Of a DNA stretch of 33,859 nt, positions 17,722 to 26,665 are shown piece by piece. Made by a program: the position numbers and the translations under genes. Source of the DNA: an uncultured Porphyromonadaceae bacterium (GTDB lineage Bacteria; Bacteroidota; Bacteroidia; Bacteroidales; Muribaculaceae); the NCBI GenBank assembly GCA_946187345.1, contig CAMHQD010000025.1:1-33859 (forward strand). Reading direction: 5' to 3'. Below the pieces are notes generated by a model that had not been told where the DNA came from, ran no database searches, and saw only the letters and a program-made list of their open reading frames with translations. How positions within the stretch are numbered: the first letter of the stretch is position 1; the number at the start of each line of letters is the position of its first letter.

Positions 17722-18720
17722 ATGTTAGATTTTAGATGTCTTGTTGTGAAAAAGAGAATTATCATAAAATATATTATCGCTCTCACTTTGCTGACGGCAT
17801 CTCTACCGGCAATGGCCGGTGCTGTGGTGTTGCGCGCCAACTTGGACAGTGCCACATTATTAATGGGACGCATCACGCGCCTTCATATAGAGGTTGCTCA
17901 GGAAAAAGGCACGGTGGGGCAATTCACCTTTGAGAACAAGGATACGCTCATCGGTGAGGTGGAAATCGCGGCCAAACTTGATGCCGACACCACCGACTTG
18001 AAGAATAACCGCGAGCAGATAAAGCGAGACCTTGTGCTGCAGGCATTTGACTCCGGCCTGTACGTCTTGCCGCCTGTCACTTATATCGTGGGCGCAGACA
18101 CATTCCGTAGTTCAACGCCGCTGTCGCTCAAGGTACTCCCCGTCAACGTTGATAGCCTTGACAACGTCCACCCGATTAAACCGGTTGCCGAACCAGAATA
18201 TAAATGGTACGACTGGCTACCCGCCACTCTTGTAAAGTATTGGTGGGTATTGGTAACCGCAATCATCTTATTGGGTGCAATTTTAGCGATTATCTATCTC
18301 AAAAAGAAAAACGGCTCGATTATACCCAAACGCGTCAAGAAGCGTCTGCCACCCGCCGAAGAAGCCATCGCCGCACTGCAAGTCATCAAATCACGCATGG
18401 CGATGATGGATGGCAAGCAATATTATACTGAACTCACAGATGTATTGCGCGTCTACATTGATCGTCGCTTTGGCATCAATGCCGTGGAGATGACATCAAG
18501 CCAGATTAAACGCCACCTCAAGGAGCGGGGCGAGACACGCGCCGTTGATGAGCAACTCGATATGATTCTCGAGATAGCCGACTTCGTCAAGTTTGCCGGA
18601 TTGCATCCGCTACCGGGTGACAACGAGGCGGCCTGGCAACGCGCCGTAGACTTTGTTGAGGCCACACGTCCAAAACCGGAACCTACCGTCGGCGGCAAGG
18701 AGGACGCTTCAAAGTCATGA
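17722..18720 (+). CDS. Membrane-anchored BatD-like/DUF4381-like protein of the Bat operon
   Basis: 332 aa from the ATG at 17722; a GTG at 17746 gives a cleaner signal peptide (KKRIIIKYIIALTLLTAS), so the true start may be there. After the signal peptide (cleavage near AMA-GA) comes a beta-rich periplasmic domain (about 35-150), a single transmembrane segment (174-193), a basic KKK stop-transfer and a cytosolic helical tail with VLRVYIDRRFGINAVEMTSSQ. The order resembles a shortened BatD and the DUF4381 protein of other MoxR clusters. It overlaps batA by 4 bases (ATGA). The role is probably as a membrane partner of BatA/BatB (inference). The exact function is unknown. Confidence 0.85.
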   Translation: MLDFRCLVVKKRIIIKYIIALTLLTASLPAMAGAVVLRANLDSATLLMGRITRLHIEVAQEKGTVGQFTFENKDTLIGEVEIAAKLDADTTDLKNNREQIKRDLVLQAFDSGLYVLPPVTYIVGADTFRSSTPLSLKVLPVNVDSLDNVHPIKPVAEPEYKWYDWLPATLVKYWWVLVTAIILLGAILAIIYLKKKNGSIIPKRVKKRLPPAEEAIAALQVIKSRMAMMDGKQYYTELTDVLRVYIDRRFGINAVEMTSSQIKRHLKERGETRAVDEQLDMILEIADFVKFAGLHPLPGDNEAAWQRAVDFVEATRPKPEPTVGGKEDASKS

Positions 18721-19721
18721 TAAGTTCACTAAATTTGTTGCACCCTGGTCGATTGTGGTTGTTACTCATTATTGTGCCACTCACGGCATGGTATATTTAT
18801 AGTCTGCGCGACCGTTCGGCAAGTCTGCGCGTGCCTTCGCTCTCGCCGGTTGCCGGATTAGGCACAAGTTACAAAGTGTGGCTACGCCATTTTGTGTTCG
18901 CCTTGCAGATGGCCGCTATCGCTTTAACAGTGGTCATCCTCTGCCGCCCGCAAGACATCAGTTCGTGGAGTGAGAGTGATGTTGAGGGCACTGACATTGT
19001 CATAGCGATGGACGTGAGCACCAGTATGCTTGCCCGCGACTTCAATCCCAATCGGCTGACAGCCGCCAAAGAGGTGGCCGCGCAATTTGTCGCCGGCCGG
19101 GAGCACGACAACATTGGTGTGGTGATATTCGCGGGCGAGAGTTTCACTCAGGTTCCCATGACGATGGATAACGCGACTCTTATTAATGCCATACATGAAG
19201 TCAAACTCGGCTTTATCGACGACGGAACCGCCATTGGCGATGGTATCGCCACCGCCATCAACCGCATCAAGGACGGCAAGGCCAAGAGCAAGAGCATCAT
19301 TCTGCTCACCGATGGCAGCAACAACTGTGGCATAGTGGCACCACTTAGCGCGGCCGCCATCGCACGCAAGTTTGGCATCAAAATCTACACCATCGGTGTG
19401 GGCACAAACGGTAATGCCGAGTATCCCGCTCAAATTGATGCCCTTGGCAACATTCATTATCAGATGATGCCTGTGGTAATAGATGAGGCCACGTTGAGGC
19501 AAATAGCGTCCACCACAGGCGGCAAATACTTCCGCGCTACCGGCAATAATGTGCTCGAGCAAGTATTTGAGGAGATTGACAAATTGGAGCGCACTCACCT
19601 CGATGTGCAGAACTTCACCCACAGCGAGGACGCTTATTGGCCATGGGCCATCGCTCTGCTGCTGACACTGCTCCTCGCAGCCCTGCTGCGCTACACCATC
19701 TTGCGTGACTTCACCATGTGA
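18717..19721 (+). CDS. batA: BatA, von Willebrand factor A membrane protein
   Basis: 334 aa. Two N-terminal hydrophobic segments (about 12-30, 57-76) and one at the C-terminus (about 305-328) flank a VWA domain. The metal-dependent adhesion site DVSTS (Asp99, Ser101, Ser103) is intact, with LTDGSNNCG further on. The domain probably binds partner proteins through a metal ion at the membrane. BatA was described in Bacteroides fragilis as part of the aerotolerance operon. It overlaps the upstream gene by ATGA, indicating translational coupling, and batB follows after 37 bp. Batch assignment A versus B rests on gene order. Confidence 0.94.
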   Translation: MISSLNLLHPGRLWLLLIIVPLTAWYIYSLRDRSASLRVPSLSPVAGLGTSYKVWLRHFVFALQMAAIALTVVILCRPQDISSWSESDVEGTDIVIAMDVSTSMLARDFNPNRLTAAKEVAAQFVAGREHDNIGVVIFAGESFTQVPMTMDNATLINAIHEVKLGFIDDGTAIGDGIATAINRIKDGKAKSKSIILLTDGSNNCGIVAPLSAAAIARKFGIKIYTIGVGTNGNAEYPAQIDALGNIHYQMMPVVIDEATLRQIASTTGGKYFRATGNNVLEQVFEEIDKLERTHLDVQNFTHSEDAYWPWAIALLLTLLLAALLRYTILRDFTM

Positions 19722-19758
19722 GAGCCGTTAATACATATCGCTCAAATTCCTATAACAA

Positions 19759-20802
19759 ATGAAATTCGTCAATCCGCAATATCTTTATTTGCTGCCACTC
19801 ATGCTCGGAGCGGTGGTGCTTTTGCATTGGTTGGCACGACGCGCTTCACAACGCAAGCAGACACTCTTCGGTCGTCCGGATCTCGTCCGCTCACTCATGC
19901 CCGACGCGTCTACTGCCAAAGGGTGGATTCATCTTGGTCTCACCCTCGCTATTGTGGCAATGACAATGCTCATTCTCGCGCGCCCATTAGCCGGAAAAAG
20001 TCATGAGAAGACAACCATCCATGGCATTGAAATGATTGTCGCCGTGGACGTGAGTAACTCAATGCTTGCCAGCAGCACCGGTGAGACGGGCGACGTGTCA
20101 CGTTTGATGCGAGCCAAACTCATTGCAGAGCGTCTAATCGACAATTCCACTACCGACAAGGTCGGCCTGGTCGTGTTTGCCGGTAACGCATATATGCAGA
20201 TGCCGGTCACAACCGACCTGCGTGCCGCCAAACTATTCCTGTCCAATTTGAGCACCGACATGGCTCCCACTCAAGGCACAGCAATCGGTAACGCCATCAA
20301 TTTGGCCTCGCAGTCTTTCTCACAAAGTAAAAAGTCTCAAAAAGCGATTATCGTTATCACCGATGGTGAAAACTTTGAGGACGACGCGGTGGCGGCCGCA
20401 AATTCCGCCGCTTCAGACGGCCGTCAAGTGGACGTCATTGGCGTTGGCACGCCAGAGGGGGCACCCATCCCACTGCCTGACGGCTCTTACTTGATTGACG
20501 ACAATACCGGCGAGCCCGTCACCACACGTCTTGATGAGCAAGGCGCGCGAGCCATAGCCGAAGCCGGTGACGGCGTTTACGTCAACGGTAATGCCAGCGA
20601 CGCCGTCCCAACCCTCAAGCGCACCCTTGACAGCCTTGCGAAATCCGACTTGATGACCGTTGACTATACTCGCCGCGAAGAGCAGTTTCCCGTGCTGGCG
20701 TGGCTCGTGCTGATTTTGCTTGTGGCAAGTGTTCTCGTCACAGAGGCACGCACTCGCTGGTTCGACAAGTTCAATATTTTCAATCGTCAGAGCAATGCTT
20801 AA
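19759..20802 (+). CDS. batB: BatB, von Willebrand factor A membrane protein
   Basis: 347 aa with the same layout as BatA: two N-terminal membrane segments (about 8-25, 56-75), a VWA domain with intact MIDAS DVSNS (Asp97, Ser99, Ser101) and ITDGENFEDDAV, and a C-terminal segment (about 310-328, VLAWLVLILLVASVLV). BatA and BatB are paralogues and probably form a complex. The batC ATG lies inside the last 8 bases of batB in another frame, so BatC translation is likely coupled. The role in oxidative-stress or envelope fitness is from the family, not from sequence. Confidence 0.94.
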   Translation: MKFVNPQYLYLLPLMLGAVVLLHWLARRASQRKQTLFGRPDLVRSLMPDASTAKGWIHLGLTLAIVAMTMLILARPLAGKSHEKTTIHGIEMIVAVDVSNSMLASSTGETGDVSRLMRAKLIAERLIDNSTTDKVGLVVFAGNAYMQMPVTTDLRAAKLFLSNLSTDMAPTQGTAIGNAINLASQSFSQSKKSQKAIIVITDGENFEDDAVAAANSAASDGRQVDVIGVGTPEGAPIPLPDGSYLIDDNTGEPVTTRLDEQGARAIAEAGDGVYVNGNASDAVPTLKRTLDSLAKSDLMTVDYTRREEQFPVLAWLVLILLVASVLVTEARTRWFDKFNIFNRQSNA

Positions 20803-21679
20803 GATACCTTTCTCATTTCTCGTTTCTCATTTCTCAGTCGCTATTGCTTTATTTTTGCCGATGCTTACCGCCTGCAATGACGGTACGCCACGCGACCCGA
20901 GCACTATCGTTGAACGCAAATTGCTTCGTGAAGGCAATGAGCAGTTTGTCAACAAACATCCGGCCGAGGCCGAGGTAAGTTATAGCAAAGCGATTGCTGA
21001 GAACCCGTCATCTGCTATGGCACGTTTCAATCGCGCCACAGCGATGCTTGACCAAGCCGGCAATAGTGCCATGCGAACCGAGAATGATAGGGACAAGGGA
21101 GGCGATGATCCCATTGTGCAGGCCGTCGCTCAACTTGATACGGCCACACAACTGACAGTAGTACCGGCATTGGCCGGAGCCGCGCAATATGATAAGGGTA
21201 ACGTGGCTTTCGCGAAAGAAGATTATGCCCACGCTGTCGAATTCTATAAAAATGCTCTACGTTGCAATCCCGATGACGACCAGGCTCGAGATAACCTGCG
21301 CCTTGCCCAACTGCGCCTCAAGCAGCAGCAACAAGACCAGCAGCAAAATCAACAACAAAACCAAGATAAGCAGAATCAAGACAAACAAAGTCAAGACAAA
21401 CAGGACCAAGATAAACAGAATCAAGATAAACAGAATCAAGATAAACAGAATCAAGATAAACAGAATCAAGATAAACAGAATCAAGACAAGCAGAATCAAG
21501 ATAGGCAGAATCAAGACCGGCAGCCGGCGAAGCCACAACAAGGCGACCTGAGCGAGCAAGGTGTAGAACAAGTACTCAAGGCGATGCAGGACCAAGAGAA
21601 AAACACTCAGCGCAAGGCTGCCGCAATTAAGGCGGAGCAGGAACGTCGCGAACGCCAACGCACCAACCGCAAGTGGTAA
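20795..21679 (+). CDS. batC: BatC, TPR lipoprotein with QNQDK repeat tract
   Basis: 294 aa from the ATG at 20795. A lipoprotein signal ends in the lipobox LTAC (Cys27), so it is membrane-anchored in the periplasm. TPR-like helices span about 40-170 (NPSSAMARFNRATAML; AQYDKGNVAFAKEDYAHAVE). Then comes a low-complexity tract of 11 five-residue units, NQDKQ-like (189-243), and a charged helical end. TPRs suggest a protein-binding scaffold for the Bat complex. The start is preferred because an earlier ATG at 20720 lies inside batB and would place the lipobox too far in. The repeat tract is not conserved in composition by need and may vary between strains. Confidence 0.92.
   Translation: MLKIPFSFLVSHFSVAIALFLPMLTACNDGTPRDPSTIVERKLLREGNEQFVNKHPAEAEVSYSKAIAENPSSAMARFNRATAMLDQAGNSAMRTENDRDKGGDDPIVQAVAQLDTATQLTVVPALAGAAQYDKGNVAFAKEDYAHAVEFYKNALRCNPDDDQARDNLRLAQLRLKQQQQDQQQNQQQNQDKQNQDKQSQDKQDQDKQNQDKQNQDKQNQDKQNQDKQNQDKQNQDRQNQDRQPAKPQQGDLSEQGVEQVLKAMQDQEKNTQRKAAAIKAEQERRERQRTNRKW
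20811..20837 (+). repeat. TTTCTCA micro-repeat within batC signal sequence
   Basis: Short units TTTCTCA/TTTCTCG repeat three or four times within codons 6-15 of batC. They encode part of the signal peptide (FSFLVSHFS). Confidence 0.6.
21359..21523 (+). repeat. 15-bp tandem repeat (11 units) in batC
   Basis: Eleven 15-bp units encode NQDKQ with variants SQDKQ, DQDKQ and NQDRQ. The four central units (21419-21478) are identical, AATCAAGATAAACAG. Flanking units differ at third positions and a few first positions. The length is a multiple of three, so slippage would change the protein length without frameshift. Confidence 0.95.
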
Positions 21680-21709
21680 TCATATGATTACTCGTACATT
21701 TGAGTAATC
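21677..21709. repeat. Overlapping palindromes between batC and batD
   Basis: TAATCATATGATTA (21677-21690) is a perfect 14-bp palindrome that contains the batC stop. It overlaps a hairpin with arms GATTACTC (21686-21693) and GAGTAATC (21702-21709). The two structures are mutually exclusive. No T-run follows, so it is not an obvious terminator. Confidence 0.7.
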
Positions 21710-21725
21710 GATTATTCATGATAAT

Positions 21726-23540
21726 ATGAAAAGAATACTGATTTTGATATATTGGACACTGCTGACTGCAGCCATAGCGGTAGCGGCATCTTTCAACGTG
21801 AACGCGCCTCGCCGTGTGGGAGCCGGAGAGTCATTCAACGTGTCCTTCTCGCTGCAAAATGCCGAGGGCAGCAACTTTGATCCACCAGAAGTGAGTGGGG
21901 CTAAGATCTTATTCGGTCCCACCATGAGCATGTCTATCGCCAATGTCCAGTCATCACGGTCTTCGTCTACGACCTATACAATGACCTACACGATGACCTA
22001 TCGAGCCGGTGCCTCTGGCAAAGTGAGCATTGGCTCGGCAAGTGTTACTGTTGGAGGCAAGCGTTTAACCACCAAACCATTAACAATAGACATCGCGGCC
22101 GGTGGCAGTGCCGGTGGTAATGGTGGGCAGCAGTCGCAACGGCAACCGGTGGACATTGATGACATTGACACGCAGAGTGCCGATCGTGCTGTGAGTGCCA
22201 ACGACTTGTTTGTTCGCGTTGACTTGTCAAAACAACGCGTATATGAGCAGCAAGCGGTGGTTGGTACCGTCAAACTATATACCAAGTATCAGATTTCGAA
22301 TTTCATACAGAAGAAGGAGCCCAGTTTTGACGGCTTCCTGATTGAAGAAATCGAGCAACCACTTAGCCTCAATAATATCGAGACGCTCAACGGTCAGCGG
22401 TACTATGTGGCAGTGCTCAAACGCTGTATTCTATACCCACAACGCAGTGGAACGTTAACTATCTCGTCTGGTGAATATGAAATCTCGGCAGTACAATATG
22501 TGTCTTATCGCACGCGATACTTCACCACTCAACAACCGGTGGAAAAAACGCTCAATGTCAAGAGCAATCGCGCGAGCGTGACAATCCTGCCACTGCCCGA
22601 GCCACGACCCGCCTCTTTCACCGGTGCTGTGGGAAAGTTTACTATCAATAGTGAACTAAAACCCGAGCAACTGAAAACCTTCAGCGCCGCGACACTGACA
22701 ACGACAATCACCGGCACCGGCAACATCAAGTACATCAAAGCCCCGGAGATTGAGTTGCCGGACCAGTTTGATGTCTATGAGCCGTCAACCGATGTCAAGA
22801 CGCAGGTCTCCGGCAACGATGTGACCGGCACATCGACCACTTCGGTAACGTTCATCCCGCAACACATCGGCGAGTATGACCTGCCACAGGGTGAGTTCAC
22901 ATTCTTCGACCCTGATGCCGCTCAATATGTGACGTTACCCATCAATGCGCGCCATTTGACAGTGGCGGCAGGCAAAGGCACACCATCACAGCATGAGCCC
23001 GGACAAGGCAACACCATCGACATTGCCGCGCCACAGCGCGCCCACGCCGCCGACTTACGGCCGATGTCCGACATCGACGCCTCCCACGCGGCAGGCTATA
23101 TCACGGCCTACCTGCTTCCTCTTGCCATCGCTATGGTTTTATTATGGTTCTACCGCAAGCAGTTGCGACTGCGCGGTGATGCGATCGGCATGCGCCGCCG
23201 CAAGGCGAGCAAGGTCGCCGCGCGCCGCCTCAAAGCGGCTCGAGCATTGGCAGGCAACCAATCGCGTCGCACCGACTTCTACGGCGAGGTGCTCAACGCC
23301 CTTTGGGGATTCATAGGTGACAAGATGGCGCTGCCCACATCAGCATTGAGCCGCGACACCATTGATAATATGCTCGAGTTGCGTGGCATTGAACCTGACG
23401 TGCGTGATTCTCTCATATCATTGCTTGACGAGTGCCAAATGGCACAATACTCGCCGCTGAGCGCCACCACTACAGACGATGACATCCTCAACCGCGCCGC
23501 CAACGTGATCGACGCGTTAAACCAGTCAGAAATAAAATGA
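21726..23540 (+). CDS. batD: BatD, oxygen-tolerance family membrane protein
   Basis: 604 aa. Signal peptide (1-20, IYWTLLTAAIAVAAS), then repeated beta-sandwich domains in the periplasm (about 22-430) with FNVNAPRRVGAGESFNVSF at the start and NSELKPEQLKTFSAATLTTTITGTGNIKYI in the middle, one transmembrane segment (about 456-477), and a basic cytosolic tail (about 478-604). This matches the BatD family. The large periplasmic part probably contacts other Bat or envelope proteins. It follows batC after 46 bp and overlaps batE by ATGA. It is the size expected for the family. Confidence 0.95.
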   Translation: MKRILILIYWTLLTAAIAVAASFNVNAPRRVGAGESFNVSFSLQNAEGSNFDPPEVSGAKILFGPTMSMSIANVQSSRSSSTTYTMTYTMTYRAGASGKVSIGSASVTVGGKRLTTKPLTIDIAAGGSAGGNGGQQSQRQPVDIDDIDTQSADRAVSANDLFVRVDLSKQRVYEQQAVVGTVKLYTKYQISNFIQKKEPSFDGFLIEEIEQPLSLNNIETLNGQRYYVAVLKRCILYPQRSGTLTISSGEYEISAVQYVSYRTRYFTTQQPVEKTLNVKSNRASVTILPLPEPRPASFTGAVGKFTINSELKPEQLKTFSAATLTTTITGTGNIKYIKAPEIELPDQFDVYEPSTDVKTQVSGNDVTGTSTTSVTFIPQHIGEYDLPQGEFTFFDPDAAQYVTLPINARHLTVAAGKGTPSQHEPGQGNTIDIAAPQRAHAADLRPMSDIDASHAAGYITAYLLPLAIAMVLLWFYRKQLRLRGDAIGMRRRKASKVAARRLKAARALAGNQSRRTDFYGEVLNALWGFIGDKMALPTSALSRDTIDNMLELRGIEPDVRDSLISLLDECQMAQYSPLSATTTDDDILNRAANVIDALNQSEIK

Positions 23541-24346
23541 AACAAATTATAGCCCTTTTCATGACAGTGGCGGCCATCGCGACCGATGCCACTCCGGTTG
23601 ATTCGCTACAAGCCGTCATCGACAGTGCCACTGTTGCCTATAACGACAAGCGCTACAACGACGCGCTGGCGGCATTGACCGCCGTGGAGCGCGATGGCGG
23701 CACGTCAGGAGCGTTATGCTACGACATTGCGAGCAATTATTATCGTTTAGGCGACAACGTACAGGCAATTCTGTATTATGAGCGGGCACTGCTGCTCGAC
23801 CCATCGAATGACGATGCGCGCCACGCGCTGTCAATCACCCGCCAGCGGGCTGTCATTGATGATGATGCGTTTGCCGGCGACCATTATGTGATTGCCACTC
23901 TCAAGCAATGGATTCTTGGTCACCGGTGGAACAGCTACGCCACGCTTGGAGTGTTCGCTTTCTTGATGGCACTTGCGGGCGGGGCTCTTTTTGTCGCGGC
24001 CTCGCGGCCATTGTGGCGCAAAGTGGGTTTCTTTGGCGGCATCACTATGGCGGTGATGTGTGTAGCGCTCAATAGCATGGCCTATTTTGTGCGTGACTAC
24101 ACTGCCGGTCATCGTTTTGCCATCGCCGTTGCGGCACCCGTCACACGACTCAATGCCGTGCCGCGCGCTACGGCAGACAGCACACAGGTATGCCTCACCG
24201 TCAAGGCCGGCACGCGCCTGCTAATTGTTGATAGTGTCAACGCCAACGTTGACGGAACGACACCACATTGGTGGTATGCCGTTGAGCATCCACGCTCCAC
24301 ATCACGTCGCGCCTGGGTCGACCAGCGAGACGTTGCGCGCCCATAA
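23537..24346 (+). CDS. batE: BatE, TPR and SH3-like protein
   Basis: 269 aa. An N-terminal signal peptide (about 1-17) is followed by TPR-like helices (about 25-110, AIDSATVAYNDKRYNDALAAL and LGDNVQAILYYERALLLDPSNDDARHAL-type motifs), two transmembrane segments (about 133-155 and 165-188), and a C-terminal SH3b-like domain with LNAVPRATADSTQVCLTVKAGTRL. This is the BatE architecture. It is likely a membrane-bound partner of the Bat complex. It starts inside the last four bases of batD (ATGA), and the operon ends shortly after it at the terminator at 24383-24428. Confidence 0.93.
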   Translation: MKQIIALFMTVAAIATDATPVDSLQAVIDSATVAYNDKRYNDALAALTAVERDGGTSGALCYDIASNYYRLGDNVQAILYYERALLLDPSNDDARHALSITRQRAVIDDDAFAGDHYVIATLKQWILGHRWNSYATLGVFAFLMALAGGALFVAASRPLWRKVGFFGGITMAVMCVALNSMAYFVRDYTAGHRFAIAVAAPVTRLNAVPRATADSTQVCLTVKAGTRLLIVDSVNANVDGTTPHWWYAVEHPRSTSRRAWVDQRDVARP

Positions 24347-24382
24347 TATTACCCGATAATGGCACAATGTTTGCAATAAATG

Positions 24383-24428
24383 TTCACGCCGCTCGTCGTT
24401 TGAATGACGACACGGTGTGAATTTTTTT
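24383..24428 (+). terminator. Intrinsic terminator after batE, just ahead of clpC
   Basis: The outer stem pairs TTCACGCCG (24383-24391) with CGGTGTGAA (24413-24421), including one G-T pair. An inner stem pairs GTCGT (24395-24399) with ACGAC (24407-24411). Seven Ts follow (24422-24428). The clpC ATG lies only 13 bases further on, so the hairpin could also act in the clpC leader. Confidence 0.85.
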
Positions 24429-24441
24429 AATATTAGCGCAA

Positions 24442-26598
24442 ATGATTGACAATTATCAATATAAGAACATCTCCCCCGCCATCGCCGATGCGCCGGCCAA
24501 CTTGCCGGCGGCCGCTTTCAATACCGATGAGGACGAGGAGGAGCCAGAAGACAAGGGTCAGAAGGGGCGAAACGGTCAAAATGACACGCGACAAAATGTC
24601 ACGACCGGTGGAGGAGCATCCGCCACCAAAAGCGACACGCCGGCCATCGACAAATATGGCCGCGACATCACCGCCTTGGCTGCCGCCGGACGGCTCGACG
24701 CGGTAGTGGGACGCGAGCGGGAGATTGAGCGATTAGCACAAATATTAAGCCGTCGCAAGAAGAATAATCCTGTGCTCATCGGCGAGCCCGGTGTGGGCAA
24801 GAGTGCCATCATCGAGGGTCTTGCGCTGCGCATCAATTCACGTGGAGTGGCCCGTGTGCTGCTCGACAAGCGCATCGTCGCTTTAGATATGGCGGCGGTG
24901 GTGGCAGGCACAAAATACCGCGGCCAGTTTGAGGAGCGCCTCAAGGCTATCATTGACGAGGCGACTACTCACCCGGAAGTCATACTTTTTATAGATGAGA
25001 TCCACAATATTGTGGGGGCAGGCAACGCCACCGGCTCTATGGACGCGGCAAATTTGCTCAAGCCGGCACTGGCACGCGGCGAGTTGCAGTGCATCGGCGC
25101 GACAACACTCGATGAATACCGAAAGAGTATTGAGAAGGACGGTGCTTTGGAGCGTCGCTTCCAAAAGGTGCTTGTGGAGCCGACATCAACTCAGGAGACT
25201 CTTGAAATTCTGCGGCAAGTGAAGGGTGCCTATGAGGACCACCATGGTGTAACTTATACCGACGAAGCACTCGAGGCTTGCGTCACGCTGGCTGACCGAT
25301 ACATCAGCGACCGTTTCTTTCCGGACAAGGCACTTGATGCCCTGGACGAGGCCGGCGCTCGAGCCCGCATCACGAGAGTTGCGACACCTCCCGAGATAGA
25401 GGCCATTGAGAAGGAGTTGGCACAGACTCAAGACTTGAAGTTCAAGGCCGTCAAGGCGCAAAACTTTGAGAGTGCGGCACGTTACCGTGATCACCAGGAG
25501 GAGTTGCGCGACAAGTTAGCCGCCGCCAAGGCCCAATGGGACAGCGACATGTACAGCCATCGCGTCACGGTCACAGCCGACGACGTGGCTGCCGTCATTG
25601 CCACAATGACCGGCGTGCCGACTCAACGCATAGCCCAGAGTGAGAGCCTGCGACTGCTCGGAATGGACACCGAATTGAAGAAGTTGGTGGTTGGACAGGA
25701 CGAGGCAATCGAAAAGATTGCGCGGGCTATACGCCGCAACCGCGCCGGATTGCGTGACCCTCAACGGCCTATCGGCTCGTTTATGTTCCTTGGATCAACG
25801 GGCGTGGGCAAGACACTGTTGGCCAAGAGGCTCGCCGAGTTTCTGTTCAATAGCGCCGACTCGCTTGTGCGCATCGACATGAGCGAGTACATGGAAAAAT
25901 TCAACGTGTCGAGGCTCGTGGGCGCGCCACCGGGATATGTAGGATATGAGGAGGGAGGACAACTCACCGAAAAGGTGCGACGCCACCCCTATAGCGTTGT
26001 ATTGCTCGATGAAATCGAGAAGGCGCACCCCGACGTGTTCAATATGCTGCTGCAGGTGCTTGACGAGGGAGCGCTTACCGACAGCCTCGGCCGCCGCGTG
26101 AGTTTCCGCAACACAATCGTGATTATGACCAGCAATATCGGCACCCGCGAGTTGAAGGACTTCGGTGCCGGCATCGGCTTTCAGACGGGTGAACTCGACA
26201 AGGAACGCAGCGACGCGGTCATTCGCAAGGCGCTTAACCGCAAGTTCTCACCCGAGTTCCTCAACCGCGTGGATGACATCATCACCTTTGCTCCGCTCTC
26301 GATGGACAATATCATGAATATTATTGACATCGAGCTGCGCTCATTCCACGAGCGCGTGGCAGAGAGCGGACTAAAGTTGGAAATCACACCGAAAGCAAAG
26401 CGCCTGGTAGCAGAGCAGGGCTACGACGCCCAATATGGCGCCCGCCCGCTCAAGCGTGCCATCCAGTCGCTCATTGAGGACCCGTTAAGCGATATGCTCC
26501 TTCAAGGCAATGCCACCGAGGGTGACACCATCGTGCTCGATGCCGACGGCGACAAAATTGCTCAACAAGTAATCCACAACGCAAATATAAACGAATAA
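24442..26598 (+). CDS. clpC: ClpC-type AAA+ unfoldase lacking the N-domain
   Basis: 718 aa, shorter than typical ClpC (over 800). Residues 1-65 are acidic and low-complexity ([13 protein letters not shown]) instead of the helical Clp N-domain. AAA1 has Walker [10 protein letters not shown] (Lys120) and [14 protein letters not shown] short middle region carries a UVR-like motif ([19 protein letters not shown]). AAA2 has Walker A GSTGVGKT (Lys457), [30 protein letters not shown] and a C-terminal D2-small domain. IGF (578-580) looks like the ClpP-docking loop, so it probably feeds ClpP. The start is set by an in-frame TGA at 24418 inside the terminator; the only ATG between that stop and the AAA1 domain that makes sense is 24442. 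The symbol is a family label. Confidence 0.93.
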   Translation: MIDNYQYKNISPAIADAPANLPAAAFNTDEDEEEPEDKGQKGRNGQNDTRQNVTTGGGASATKSDTPAIDKYGRDITALAAAGRLDAVVGREREIERLAQILSRRKKNNPVLIGEPGVGKSAIIEGLALRINSRGVARVLLDKRIVALDMAAVVAGTKYRGQFEERLKAIIDEATTHPEVILFIDEIHNIVGAGNATGSMDAANLLKPALARGELQCIGATTLDEYRKSIEKDGALERRFQKVLVEPTSTQETLEILRQVKGAYEDHHGVTYTDEALEACVTLADRYISDRFFPDKALDALDEAGARARITRVATPPEIEAIEKELAQTQDLKFKAVKAQNFESAARYRDHQEELRDKLAAAKAQWDSDMYSHRVTVTADDVAAVIATMTGVPTQRIAQSESLRLLGMDTELKKLVVGQDEAIEKIARAIRRNRAGLRDPQRPIGSFMFLGSTGVGKTLLAKRLAEFLFNSADSLVRIDMSEYMEKFNVSRLVGAPPGYVGYEEGGQLTEKVRRHPYSVVLLDEIEKAHPDVFNMLLQVLDEGALTDSLGRRVSFRNTIVIMTSNIGTRELKDFGAGIGFQTGELDKERSDAVIRKALNRKFSPEFLNRVDDIITFAPLSMDNIMNIIDIELRSFHERVAESGLKLEITPKAKRLVAEQGYDAQYGARPLKRAIQSLIEDPLSDMLLQGNATEGDTIVLDADGDKIAQQVIHNANINE

Positions 26599-26616
26599 CA
26601 TAATGCCGTTCCGTGA

Positions 26617-26635
26617 GTAACCACATTGTGGTCAC
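26617..26635. repeat. Short palindrome upstream of htpG
   Basis: ACCACA-T-TGTGGT (26620-26632) is flanked by outward GT/AC pairs, giving a small stem between the clpC stop and the htpG start. No T-run follows. It may be an operator or mRNA hairpin, but nothing else supports a function. Confidence 0.35.
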
Positions 26636-26665
26636 CACCGTGCGACAAACTAAAGATTAATAATA

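Noticed and set aside
21359-21523. Tandem repeat in batC considered as a CRISPR array
   Set aside because: The units are contiguous 15-mers without spacers, lie in frame inside a gene and encode QNQDK. They are a coding repeat.
21257-21658. Hydrophobic minus-strand frame (ILFILIL repeats) across the batC repeat
   Set aside because: It is a by-product of the 15-bp repeat read backwards, with no start context or neighbours on that strand.
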